Source: JABDIY01 sp041576015
GTDB taxonomy: Bacteria > Actinomycetota > Acidimicrobiia > Acidimicrobiales > SZUA-35
Direction of reading: 5' to 3'
Length of the DNA stretch: 5,902 bases
Assembly: GCA_041576015.1 (NCBI GenBank)
Contig: JBFGLT010000178.1
Coordinates: forward strand, 1-5,902
Part shown: piece after piece, positions 1-5,531 of the stretch
How the letters are laid out: every line of letters begins with the position of its first letter
Position numbering within the stretch: position 1 is the stretch's first letter
Made by a program: the position numbers and the translations under genes
The notes under the pieces: model-generated
The model's database searches: none
Told to the model about the DNA's origin: nothing
The model's input: only the letters and a program-made list of their open reading frames with translations

Positions 1-901
1 GCGTGGTGCCGTCGAGGACTCCACGCATGAACTCGATGTGCTCGGCGCTCGACCCACAGCAGCCGCCGATGATCGCCGCCCCGGCCGCTGCGGCCCGGTG
101 GGCGTGTGCGCCCATCACTTCGGGAGTCCCCGAGTACACGAGGGCGCCGTCCTGCCACTGCGGGATGCCGGCGTTTGCCTTGCTGATGACGGGTACGCCG
201 ACGCCGGCGGCGACGATCGACCGCACCGCAGCCTCGGTGTCGGCGAGGTTGTTGCCGCAGTTGGCGCCGAGGGCCTCCACGCCACGGTCGGCGAGGTGGC
301 GCGCCATCGTCTCTGCCCCGACCCCCATCATCGTTCGCCCGGCTGTGTCGAAGCTCATGCAAACGGCGATGGGGGCAGCGGTGACCTGGCGGATCCCAGC
401 GATCGCAGCGTCGACTTCTCCCAGATCGCTCATCGTCTCCAGCCACAGGACATCGACGCCGCCGTCGATCAAACCGGCGGCCTGCTCGGCGAAGGAGGCG
501 GTGCAGGCGGCCGGGCCCATCGAGCCCATCGGTTCGAGCAGCTCACCGGTCGGTCCCATCGAACCGGCCACGGCGACCGGCCGTCGGGCATCGTCGGCTG
601 CAGACCGAGCCAGCTCACCCGCCCGGCGGTTGATCTCGATGACCCGATCCTGCAGGCCGTGGAGCTCGAGCCGGAACGAGTTCGCACCGAAGGTGTTGGT
701 GAGAACGAGGTCGGATCCGGCGTCGATGTAGGCCCGGTGCACGGTCAGGATCCGATCGGGATGATCGAGGTTCCATCGCTCGGGCGCCTCGCCCGAATCG
801 AGACCGGCGGCGAAGAGCGTCGTGCCCATGGCACCGTCGGCGAGGATGGGCGGCCCACCGGCGATGAGCGAACGGAAGCGGTTCAGCGAGTTGGCGGGCA
901 T
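1..901 (-). CDS. bmt: Betaine/homocysteine S-methyltransferase (Bmt-type), 3' end cut by window
   Basis: This enzyme transfers a methyl group to homocysteine to make methionine in the cytoplasm. I read 300 residues before the window ends, with no stop. Seen: an N-terminal DGAMGTTL motif (residues 22-29), SGEAPERWN (36-44), TNTFGAN (68-74), GPTGELLEP (116-124), SFDTAGRTMMG (183-193), and the three zinc cysteines of the family, C215 in GANCG and C281/C282 in GGCCGSS. The motif order and wording match bacterial stand-alone betaine-homocysteine methyltransferases better than the N-terminal module of cobalamin-dependent MetH. Those proteins end shortly after the GGCC motif, so probably only a few residues are missing, but a fusion to further domains to the left cannot be excluded. 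The ATG at 901 places the first motif about where the family has it; GAGG lies 10 nt upstream. The methyl donor (betaine, S-methylmethionine or other) is inferred. Divergent from the small membrane protein gene. Confidence 0.9.
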   Translation of the reverse strand, partial: MPANSLNRFRSLIAGGPPILADGAMGTTLFAAGLDSGEAPERWNLDHPDRILTVHRAYIDAGSDLVLTNTFGANSFRLELHGLQDRVIEINRRAGELARSAADDARRPVAVAGSMGPTGELLEPMGSMGPAACTASFAEQAAGLIDGGVDVLWLETMSDLGEVDAAIAGIRQVTAAPIAVCMSFDTAGRTMMGVGAETMARHLADRGVEALGANCGNNLADTEAAVRSIVAAGVGVPVISKANAGIPQWQDGALVYSGTPEVMGAHAHRAAAAGAAIIGGCCGSSAEHIEFMRGVLDGTT

Positions 902-969
902 GCTGGCGCAACCTCGGGTGATCGAAGATGGTGGGTTCGGCGAGCCGGGCGAGGCGAACGAGAAACCAC

Positions 970-996
970 TTGGCTCGCCGGACCTGTCAGTATAGG
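970..996 (+). promoter_or_regulatory. Possible promoter for the 49-residue membrane protein gene
   Basis: TTGGCT at 970-975 resembles a -35 box and TATAGG at 991-996 a -10 box, but the spacer is only 15 bp. A transcript from here would have a leader of about 50 nt before the start at 1054. The -10 candidate overlaps the opposite-strand TATACT at 989-994, so the two divergent genes may compete for polymerase. Weak, motif-based call. Confidence 0.25.
989..994 (-). promoter_or_regulatory. Possible -10 box for the methyltransferase gene
   Basis: Read on the minus strand this is TATACT, a close match to the bacterial and actinobacterial -10 consensus (TANNNT). It lies 87 bp upstream of the methyltransferase start, giving a leader of roughly 80 nt. 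No convincing -35 hexamer is seen 16-18 bp upstream, which is common in actinobacteria. Motif match only. Confidence 0.4.
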
Positions 997-1040
997 GACC
1001 GAGCACTTCCACGGGCAGCCTGTCCATGTCGGACACGAGC

Positions 1041-1047
1041 GGAGAGG
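1041..1047 (+). promoter_or_regulatory. Ribosome binding site fixing the start of the 49-residue membrane protein
   Basis: GGAGAGG ends 6 nt before the ATG at 1054, a near-ideal Shine-Dalgarno sequence and spacing. It decides for the ATG at 1054 over an in-frame upstream ATG at 928, whose extra 42 residues are Arg-rich and look like non-coding translation. Confidence 0.75.
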
Positions 1048-1053
1048 AACACG

Positions 1054-1203
1054 ATGGCCAGACAGGATTCGGCAAAGCGCAATGGATTTCTGACTCCGAA
1101 TCAGCAGTGGCTGGCCTTGACGCTGCTGGCCCTGTTGGTGCTCCTGGCAGTGTTCTACTTCGGGATCGGGTTCGGCGGACAACCTCAGGGTGCGATCGGC
1201 TGA
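1054..1203 (+). CDS. Small single-pass membrane protein, 49 residues, unknown function
   Basis: I do not recognise a family. The protein starts MARQDSAKRNGFLTPNQQWL, with a short basic N-terminus (R3, K8, R9), followed by one hydrophobic segment at about residues 19-39, rich in Leu, Ala and Val and closing with Phe, Tyr and Gly. It ends in a short Gly/Gln-rich tail without acidic residues. By the positive-inside rule the N-terminus should be cytoplasmic and the tail outside. There is no lipobox cysteine and no Ala-X-Ala cleavage site, so it reads as a membrane anchor rather than a secreted peptide. The strong ribosome binding site is the best evidence that it is real. The last 19 bp overlap, tail to tail, the 3' end of the minus-strand gene at 1185-1790. 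Confidence 0.65.
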   Translation: MARQDSAKRNGFLTPNQQWLALTLLALLVLLAVFYFGIGFGGQPQGAIG

Positions 1204-1790
1204 AGCCCGATGCCACGCGTCGCGGTGGCGTCATTGCATCCCGGTTGCGCCACCGCCCGCTGGCTCACCTCGGTCAGACCGCTGGGTTCCAGCCGGTAGG
1301 ACACGACCCGGCTGACGGTGTGACGGCCTGACCGAGCACGCCCCGAGACCACGTCGAGCGCCATGCCGGTGATGGCCGGGACGAGCGCAACCGCCCGGAA
1401 CCCTGTCCGCGTCCCCGGAGTGCTGCGCTTCTCCTCGAGAATGAGTTCGGTCGCGTCCCACACCCAGTTGTCGTTGATCGAGACGAATCGACACACATGG
1501 CTGGTCTTCGACGACCAGCTTACCGCCCCGGGACAAACCACGAAGTTGCCAACCACGTAGGGATCGACCCCGAGGCCGTTGGCGGCAAAGGCGGTGTCGA
1601 ATGCTTCGGCGATGATCTCGTCGCAATCCCCGCTGGTCACCGCCCGCTCCCTCTGGATCTGATGCACCAGCGCTGCGATGTCGGCCAGATCGCCGTCGGC
1701 CAGCCGGGCCACAACCAGCGGTGCCTCGGCCCGGTCCGACAGCAGTCGGGCGGCCGACGCGAGGCGGCGGTTCGATGCGCGCTCGGTCAT
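1185..1790 (-). CDS. Unknown protein, 201 residues, transglutaminase-like Cys-His-Asp pattern; last gene of xylose operon
   Basis: I do not recognise a named family. The N-terminal 50 residues look helical. Then comes SGDCDEIIAEAF (53-64) followed by GLGVDPYVVGNF, and later SHVCRF (97-102) and NWVWDATEL (108-116). A Cys in GDCDE, then A...A...NGLG, then His, a Trp 11 residues later and Asp-Ala-Thr just after it, is the layout of transglutaminase-like papain-fold proteins. The candidate triad is C56, H98 and D112. Residues 120-185 look strand-rich and basic. There is no signal peptide or membrane segment, so it should be cytoplasmic. The start codon overlaps the xylB stop (ATGA), and GAGG lies 10 nt upstream, so translation is probably coupled to xylB. 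The fold is my inference; the substrate is unknown, and such folds can also be catalytically inactive. Confidence 0.85.
   Translation of the reverse strand: MTERASNRRLASAARLLSDRAEAPLVVARLADGDLADIAALVHQIQRERAVTSGDCDEIIAEAFDTAFAANGLGVDPYVVGNFVVCPGAVSWSSKTSHVCRFVSINDNWVWDATELILEEKRSTPGTRTGFRAVALVPAITGMALDVVSGRARSGRHTVSRVVSYRLEPSGLTEVSQRAVAQPGCNDATATRGIGLQPIAP
1222..1256. repeat. Perfect 9-bp inverted repeat; possible terminator hairpin
   Basis: GCGGTGGCG (1222-1230) and CGCCACCGC (1248-1256) are exact reverse complements with a 17-nt loop. A second, competing hairpin pairs GCCAC (1212-1216) with GTGGC (1225-1229). The structure begins 18 nt (competing form 8 nt) after the stop of the small membrane gene, where a plus-strand terminator would be expected. 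No T-run follows, so a classic intrinsic terminator is not supported. It lies within the 3' coding part of the minus-strand gene (codons around residues 179-192), so it may be only a by-product of Ala/Val/Thr codons. Confidence 0.4.
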
Positions 1791-3229
1791 CGAGTGGCCG
1801 CCTCGTTCCGGTATCGGGCGCGGACCTCGGCCACCGGCTCACCGACGGGCTCGGGAACCTCGACGGTGTAGCCCTGTCCGAGACCCCACCGCTCGGCGAC
1901 GGTGGCCGGCTGTTCACCCGTCAAGACGCAAGCCGCCTGCACGGCTGCCCCCCGGGCGACGGTCTCCCCCGCCGACGGGATGACGAGTTCGTGCTCGGAC
2001 AGCGCGGCGAGACAGGCTCGGAACGCGGCAGAACGGGCGCCGCCGCCGATGAAGAACCGCCGCCCATGGACGCGCACCCCGCAGTCCAAGAGGGCATCGA
2101 CGCCGTCCAACAGACCGCAGACAACGCCCTCGACGGCCGCCCGGGCCACCTGTGGTCGTGTGACATCGGTGCGGATGCCGGTGAGCGCCCCGGTGGCGTC
2201 GGGACGGTTCGGCGTGCGCTCTCCGTCGAAGTACGGAACGAGGGTCAGGCCTGCCGCTCCCTGCGGCGCAGAGAGCGCCAGCGCGTCGAACTCGTCGTAA
2301 TCGATGCCGAGAAGGCTGCGAACCGCTTCGGTGACCTTGGTTGCGTTCAATGTGCAGATCAGTGGGAGAAAGCGACCGGCTGCGTCTGCGAACCCGGACA
2401 CGAGCCCGGTGGGGTCGGAGGTCGGATCGTTGCTCACCGCATAGGCGGTGCCCGAGGTACCCAGGGACATCACCAGATCACCGGGACCGACCCCGAGACC
2501 AAGGGCCGCTGCCATGTTGTCGCCGGTGCCGGGCGCAACGAGCGCGTCCGGGCTCAACCCCAGTTGCAGGGCGTCGGGGTGGCTGACCGATCCGATCGAC
2601 TCGAACGGGTTGGCGATGCGTGGGAGCACGAACGCTGCCGGATCGACGCCTGCCGCCCGGAGCGCTTCGTCGACGTAGCTTCCCGATTCGGGTGACCAGT
2701 AGCCGGTACCCGACGCCTCCCCGCGATCGGTGACCCATCGATGGGTCAGCTGATAGTTGAGGTAGTCGTGGGGGAGTCCGATGCGAACCGTGCGGGTGAG
2801 GGAGTCGGGTTCCTGCTCGGCCATCCAGGCGAGCTTCGTGATGGTGAACGAGGGACCGGGCACCGAGCCGACCCATTGCGCCCACCCCTCGCCGCCGACG
2901 GTGGCGACGAGTCGGGCACTCTGAGGCGCCGACGTGGTGTCGTTCCAAAGTTTTGCCGGGCGGACGGGCTGATCGGACTCGTCGAGGGTCACCAGGCCGT
3001 GCTGCTGCCCGGCGACGGCCACCGCTTCGACGCTGGGTAGGTGGTGGTCCACCTCCGCCAGGCAGTCGAGCAATGCCCGCCACCAGTCGGTCGGCCACTG
3101 TTCGCTGGCCGGTGGTGTGGTCGCCGGATGGGGTGACCGGGCCGACGCCACCAGCGTGCCGTCACCGACATCGACCACCTCGACCTTGGTGGATTGGGTG
3201 GACGAGTCGATCCCGATGACGAGTACCAC
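1787..3229 (-). CDS. xylB: Xylulokinase XylB (FGGY family)
   Basis: ATP-dependent phosphorylation of D-xylulose to D-xylulose 5-phosphate in the cytoplasm, second committed step of the isomerase pathway. Seen, numbered from the GTG at 3229 (480 residues; E. coli XylB has 484): N-terminal phosphate-binding GIDSSTQSTK (6-15), GQQHG (74-78), KLWND (93-97), PHDYLN (153-158), the catalytic Asp in GTGDN (D237), the nucleotide-binding MSLGTSGTAY (254-263), YFDGERTPN (333-341) and IGGGARS (394-400). SGQMHG, LWND and GGGDN counterparts occur in E. coli XylB, which favours xylulokinase over glycerol- or gluconokinase. The GTG start gives normal family length and a 10-bp gap after xylA; an in-frame ATG at 3295 would add 22 unrelated residues inside xylA. 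The ribosome binding site is weak (GAG 6 nt upstream), so coupling to xylA translation is likely. Confidence 0.95.
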   Translation of the reverse strand: MVLVIGIDSSTQSTKVEVVDVGDGTLVASARSPHPATTPPASEQWPTDWWRALLDCLAEVDHHLPSVEAVAVAGQQHGLVTLDESDQPVRPAKLWNDTTSAPQSARLVATVGGEGWAQWVGSVPGPSFTITKLAWMAEQEPDSLTRTVRIGLPHDYLNYQLTHRWVTDRGEASGTGYWSPESGSYVDEALRAAGVDPAAFVLPRIANPFESIGSVSHPDALQLGLSPDALVAPGTGDNMAAALGLGVGPGDLVMSLGTSGTAYAVSNDPTSDPTGLVSGFADAAGRFLPLICTLNATKVTEAVRSLLGIDYDEFDALALSAPQGAAGLTLVPYFDGERTPNRPDATGALTGIRTDVTRPQVARAAVEGVVCGLLDGVDALLDCGVRVHGRRFFIGGGARSAAFRACLAALSEHELVIPSAGETVARGAAVQAACVLTGEQPATVAERWGLGQGYTVEVPEPVGEPVAEVRARYRNEAATR

Positions 3230-3239
3230 GGTCTGCTCG

Positions 3240-4568
3240 CTAGCGTGCGTTGGCCACGTGCCGGGCGACGATGTTCTCGAGCCGTTCCTGGGCACCGGAC
3301 ACCGGTTGGGGGTCGGGTTCGTTCAGTGCCCGTTCTCGAAGGTCCGGCAGCGAACGGTTGCCGGCCAGCATGTCCTTGCCGAAGGCGCTGTCCCATCCCT
3401 GATACCGGGTGGTTCGGAACTGCTCGAGCTCACCCGTTTCGCGGAGCGAGGCGGCGGCCAGCAGCGCCTGGGCCATCGTGTCCATGCCGCCGATGTGGGC
3501 GTGAAACAAGTCGGTCCGATCGATGCTCTGGCGTCGGAGCTTGGCGTCGAAGTTCAGCCCGCCGGTCGTGAATCCTCCGCCGCGCAGGATCTCGTACATC
3601 CCGAGGGTCATCTGTTCGACCGACACGGGGAAGCGGTCGACATCCCATCCCAGACGGTCGTCGCCGGCGTTGGCGTCCACCGATCCGAAGATGTCGTTGG
3701 CGACGGCGTAGGCCACCTCGTGGTGGAAGTCGTGGCCGGCCAGCGTGGCATGGTTCACCTCGATGTTCAGCTTGATCTCCTCGGCGAGACCGTACTTCTG
3801 AAGGAATGCATGCACGGCGGCCGAGTCGTAGTCGTACTGATGCTTGGTGGGCTCGAACGGCTTTGGTTCGATCAACAGGGTTCCGCGAAACCCGATCCGG
3901 TGTTTGTGTTCGACGACCAGGTGGAGAAACCGCGCCAGCTGCTGCGCCTCGCGGGCCAGGTCCGTGTTGAGCAGGGTCTCATATCCCTCCCGGCCGCCCC
4001 ACAGGACGTAGTTTGCTCCGCCGAGCTTGTGGGTCGCCTCGAGGATGTTGCAAACCTGCGCCGCAGCGCGAGCGAAGACCTCGGGATCCGGATTGGTTGC
4101 CGCGCCGGCGGCGTAGCGGGGATGGCTGAACAGGTTGGCCGTGCCCCACAGCAACCTCACGCCGGTGTCCTCCTGGAGTTGCCCGGCCCGGTCGGTGAGC
4201 TCGTCGAGTCGTGAACGTGTCGTTCGGAAGTCATCGGCTTCCGGGGACATGTCGACGTCGTGAAAGCAATAGAAGCCGGCTCCCAGCTTGGCGAAGAACT
4301 CGAAAGCGGCATCCTGCTTTGCCCGAGCCGCGCCCATTGGATCGTCTCCGTCGAGCCACGGGCGATCGAACGTGCCCGCACCGAAGATGTCGAAGCCGTT
4401 CCAGTTGAAGCTGTGCCAGTAGCACACAGCGAAGCGAAGGTGGTCGGCCATCGTCCGGCCGGCGACGAGCCGGTCGGCGTCGTAGAACCGGAAACTGATC
4501 GGATCGGCGCTGTCTGGTCCGGCGTAGCGAACCGGTTCGCTCACTTCGGTGAAGAACGGGGTGGTCAT
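3240..4568 (-). CDS. xylA: Xylose isomerase XylA, class II (long form)
   Basis: Converts D-xylose to D-xylulose in the cytoplasm, using two divalent metal ions. From the ATG at 4568 the protein has 442 residues, the length of the E. coli-type class II enzymes (about 440), not of the roughly 390-residue Streptomyces class I enzymes. Seen: FHDVD with catalytic H103 and D106, LWGTANLFSHPRY, WGGREGYETLLNTD (191-204), IEPKP with E234, NIEVNHATLAGH with E270 and H273, SVDAN with D298, GWDVD with D309 and D311, and GGLNFDAKLRRQS with D341. Every metal ligand of the E. coli enzyme is present at a constant +2 offset. One change stands out: the class II DANRGD motif reads DANAGD (A301). The start is chosen because ATG 4568 overlaps the epimerase stop (ATGA) and has GGAG 6 nt upstream; an ATG at 4580 lacks a ribosome binding site. 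Confidence 0.97.
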   Translation of the reverse strand: MTTPFFTEVSEPVRYAGPDSADPISFRFYDADRLVAGRTMADHLRFAVCYWHSFNWNGFDIFGAGTFDRPWLDGDDPMGAARAKQDAAFEFFAKLGAGFYCFHDVDMSPEADDFRTTRSRLDELTDRAGQLQEDTGVRLLWGTANLFSHPRYAAGAATNPDPEVFARAAAQVCNILEATHKLGGANYVLWGGREGYETLLNTDLAREAQQLARFLHLVVEHKHRIGFRGTLLIEPKPFEPTKHQYDYDSAAVHAFLQKYGLAEEIKLNIEVNHATLAGHDFHHEVAYAVANDIFGSVDANAGDDRLGWDVDRFPVSVEQMTLGMYEILRGGGFTTGGLNFDAKLRRQSIDRTDLFHAHIGGMDTMAQALLAAASLRETGELEQFRTTRYQGWDSAFGKDMLAGNRSLPDLRERALNEPDPQPVSGAQERLENIVARHVANAR

Positions 4569-5383
4569 GGCAGGCTCCATTCGATGGTGAAGGTGCGTGT
4601 GAACTGCTCACCGGGTTCGAGAACGTCGGGTTCGAGATCGAATCGGTCGGGGTTGAAGACGTCGGGAGGTCCGCTCTGTGGCTCTACGCAGAGCGCATGG
4701 CTCGTCTGGTCGAAGATGACCCAGTGGTCACAGTCCGAGCGCAGCGCCAGGCTGACCTGGCCAGCCCACCGAAGGGTGATCGGCTGGGTGATCGAGCGGA
4801 ATGGATGGTCCCAGGGACCCGACGGTGGCGGTGATTCGAGCCGGCCGGTCGGGATCGAGCGGTCGTCGAGCACATACATCTCCATGGACTCGAAGTCGAC
4901 GAACTCGAGTTCTGCGGCCGGACCGGCCGGCGTCAGTCGCCGGCGAAACCAGGGGTGCCAGCCGACCATCACCGGCATCGCCTGCCCTCCGGCCAGGACA
5001 CTGAGTTCGAGCACCAGGCGACCCGCCGACTCGCTGTCCTGTTCGAGGTGGACCCGGTGCGAGGCGGTTCCGGCGAAGGGCCAGGGGTGGTCGAGGTCGA
5101 CGGTCAGGTGGCCGGGAGCGATCTCGGTCCAAGCCTGCCCGAGGGTGGTGCCGTGGATGGCATGCTCGCCGTGGTTGATCGGCACGTCGTGGTCAGACCC
5201 TCCGAAGGCGAACCGGCCCCGGTCGATCCGCCCGGCAAAGGGAACCATCGGATAGGCGCCCCACGACGTCGGTTTCAAGGTCGGATCCGGCGGTGAGAAG
5301 AGAAGGTCGTGGCCGCCGACGCTCAGTTGGGCCAGGCGGCCCCCGGCGGCCGGGTCGAGCTGAAAGCTCGGCGTTCGGCTCAT
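4565..5383 (-). CDS. Aldose 1-epimerase (mutarotase), first enzyme gene of the xylose operon
   Basis: Interconverts alpha and beta anomers of an aldose. Next to xylA the likely substrate is D-xylose, whose alpha-pyranose form XylA prefers; this is inferred from context. The protein has 272 residues, somewhat shorter than E. coli GalM (about 346) and typical of the shorter epimerase-like branch. Seen: GAYPMVPFAGRI (42-53) with the substrate-side Arg, HAIHG (74-78) with the candidate catalytic-site H77, GWHPWF (141-146) with H143, and VEPQSGPPDVFN (233-244) with the candidate base E234. The ATG at 5383 is chosen because GGAGAG (5387-5392) precedes it and the product then begins just before the first family strand; the reading frame stays open about 310 nt further upstream, but that extension is Arg/Ser-rich and crosses the divergent gene. 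Its stop overlaps the xylA start. I leave the symbol blank because galM implies galactose. Confidence 0.92.
   Translation of the reverse strand: MSRTPSFQLDPAAGGRLAQLSVGGHDLLFSPPDPTLKPTSWGAYPMVPFAGRIDRGRFAFGGSDHDVPINHGEHAIHGTTLGQAWTEIAPGHLTVDLDHPWPFAGTASHRVHLEQDSESAGRLVLELSVLAGGQAMPVMVGWHPWFRRRLTPAGPAAELEFVDFESMEMYVLDDRSIPTGRLESPPPSGPWDHPFRSITQPITLRWAGQVSLALRSDCDHWVIFDQTSHALCVEPQSGPPDVFNPDRFDLEPDVLEPGEQFTRTFTIEWSLP
4575..4578 (-). promoter_or_regulatory. Ribosome binding site deciding the xylA start
   Basis: GGAG on the minus strand, 6 nt before the ATG at 4568 and inside the last codons of the epimerase gene. It favours ATG 4568 over the in-frame ATG at 4580. Confidence 0.65.
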
Positions 5384-5445
5384 GCGCTCTCCGGGTGGGT
5401 GTCCGCCCCGATGGTTTCGACGCACGCGCGGAGGTTGGTCAGCAT
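5380..5445 (-). CDS. Possible 21-residue leader ORF upstream of the epimerase
   Basis: On the minus strand an ATG at 5445 opens 21 codons, starting MLTNLRACVETIG, and its TGA overlaps the epimerase ATG as ATGA, the same junction used twice more in the operon. AGG lies 6 nt before the ATG, a weak ribosome binding site. The peptide has no run of one amino acid that would suggest classic attenuation; it contains a single Cys. It could couple leader translation to the epimerase, or be a chance open frame: a 66-nt open frame in GC-rich DNA is not rare. Confidence 0.25.
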   Translation of the reverse strand: MLTNLRACVETIGADTHPESA

Positions 5446-5531
5446 CGAGAGCCTGGAGGGTTGTCGGCGAGGTGCACGGATCGACTCTACTCACTACAGC
5501 GGACCGGTGCCGGGGTCGATAGCACCTGAGA
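5384..5531. promoter_or_regulatory. Divergent intergenic region between the xylose operon and the split-barrel gene
   Basis: About 148 bp that must hold the operon promoter and probably that of the rightward gene. Minus-strand -10-like candidates are TAGAGT (5484-5489) and TAGTGA (5491-5496); TCGACC, 17 bp upstream of the latter, is a poor -35. For the rightward gene, GATAGC at 5518-5523 would give a nearly leaderless transcript. CTAC occurs twice 7 bp apart (5487-5490, 5494-5497), and GACC/GGTC arms flank 8 bp at about 5502-5517. I see no strong palindrome that I could name as a XylR or LacI-type operator. Individual boxes are weak. Confidence 0.35.

Noticed and set aside
928..1053. Longer form of the small membrane protein starting at 928
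   Set aside because: The extension is Arg-rich and covers the divergent promoter region; the strong ribosome binding site is at 1041-1047.
38..1093. Long plus-strand open frame opposite the methyltransferase (351 codons)
   Set aside because: Antisense shadow of a clear GC-rich gene; the translation is Arg/Gly/His-rich with no recognisable motif.
1721..2695. Long plus-strand open frame opposite xylB (324 codons)
   Set aside because: Antisense to a well-supported kinase; composition is typical of a shadow frame.
3117..4214. Long plus-strand open frame opposite xylA (365 codons)
   Set aside because: Spans the xylB/xylA junction antisense. No motif is seen, and the length is explained by few stop codons in GC-rich DNA.
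4612..4640. Short direct repeat GGGTTCGAGA near the 3' end of the epimerase gene
   Set aside because: It encodes a repeated LEP motif in the protein (LEPDVLEPGE) and has no further structure.
4260..5255. Plus-strand open frame opposite xylA and the epimerase (331 codons)
   Set aside because: Antisense shadow spanning two real genes; no plausible ribosome binding site or family motif.
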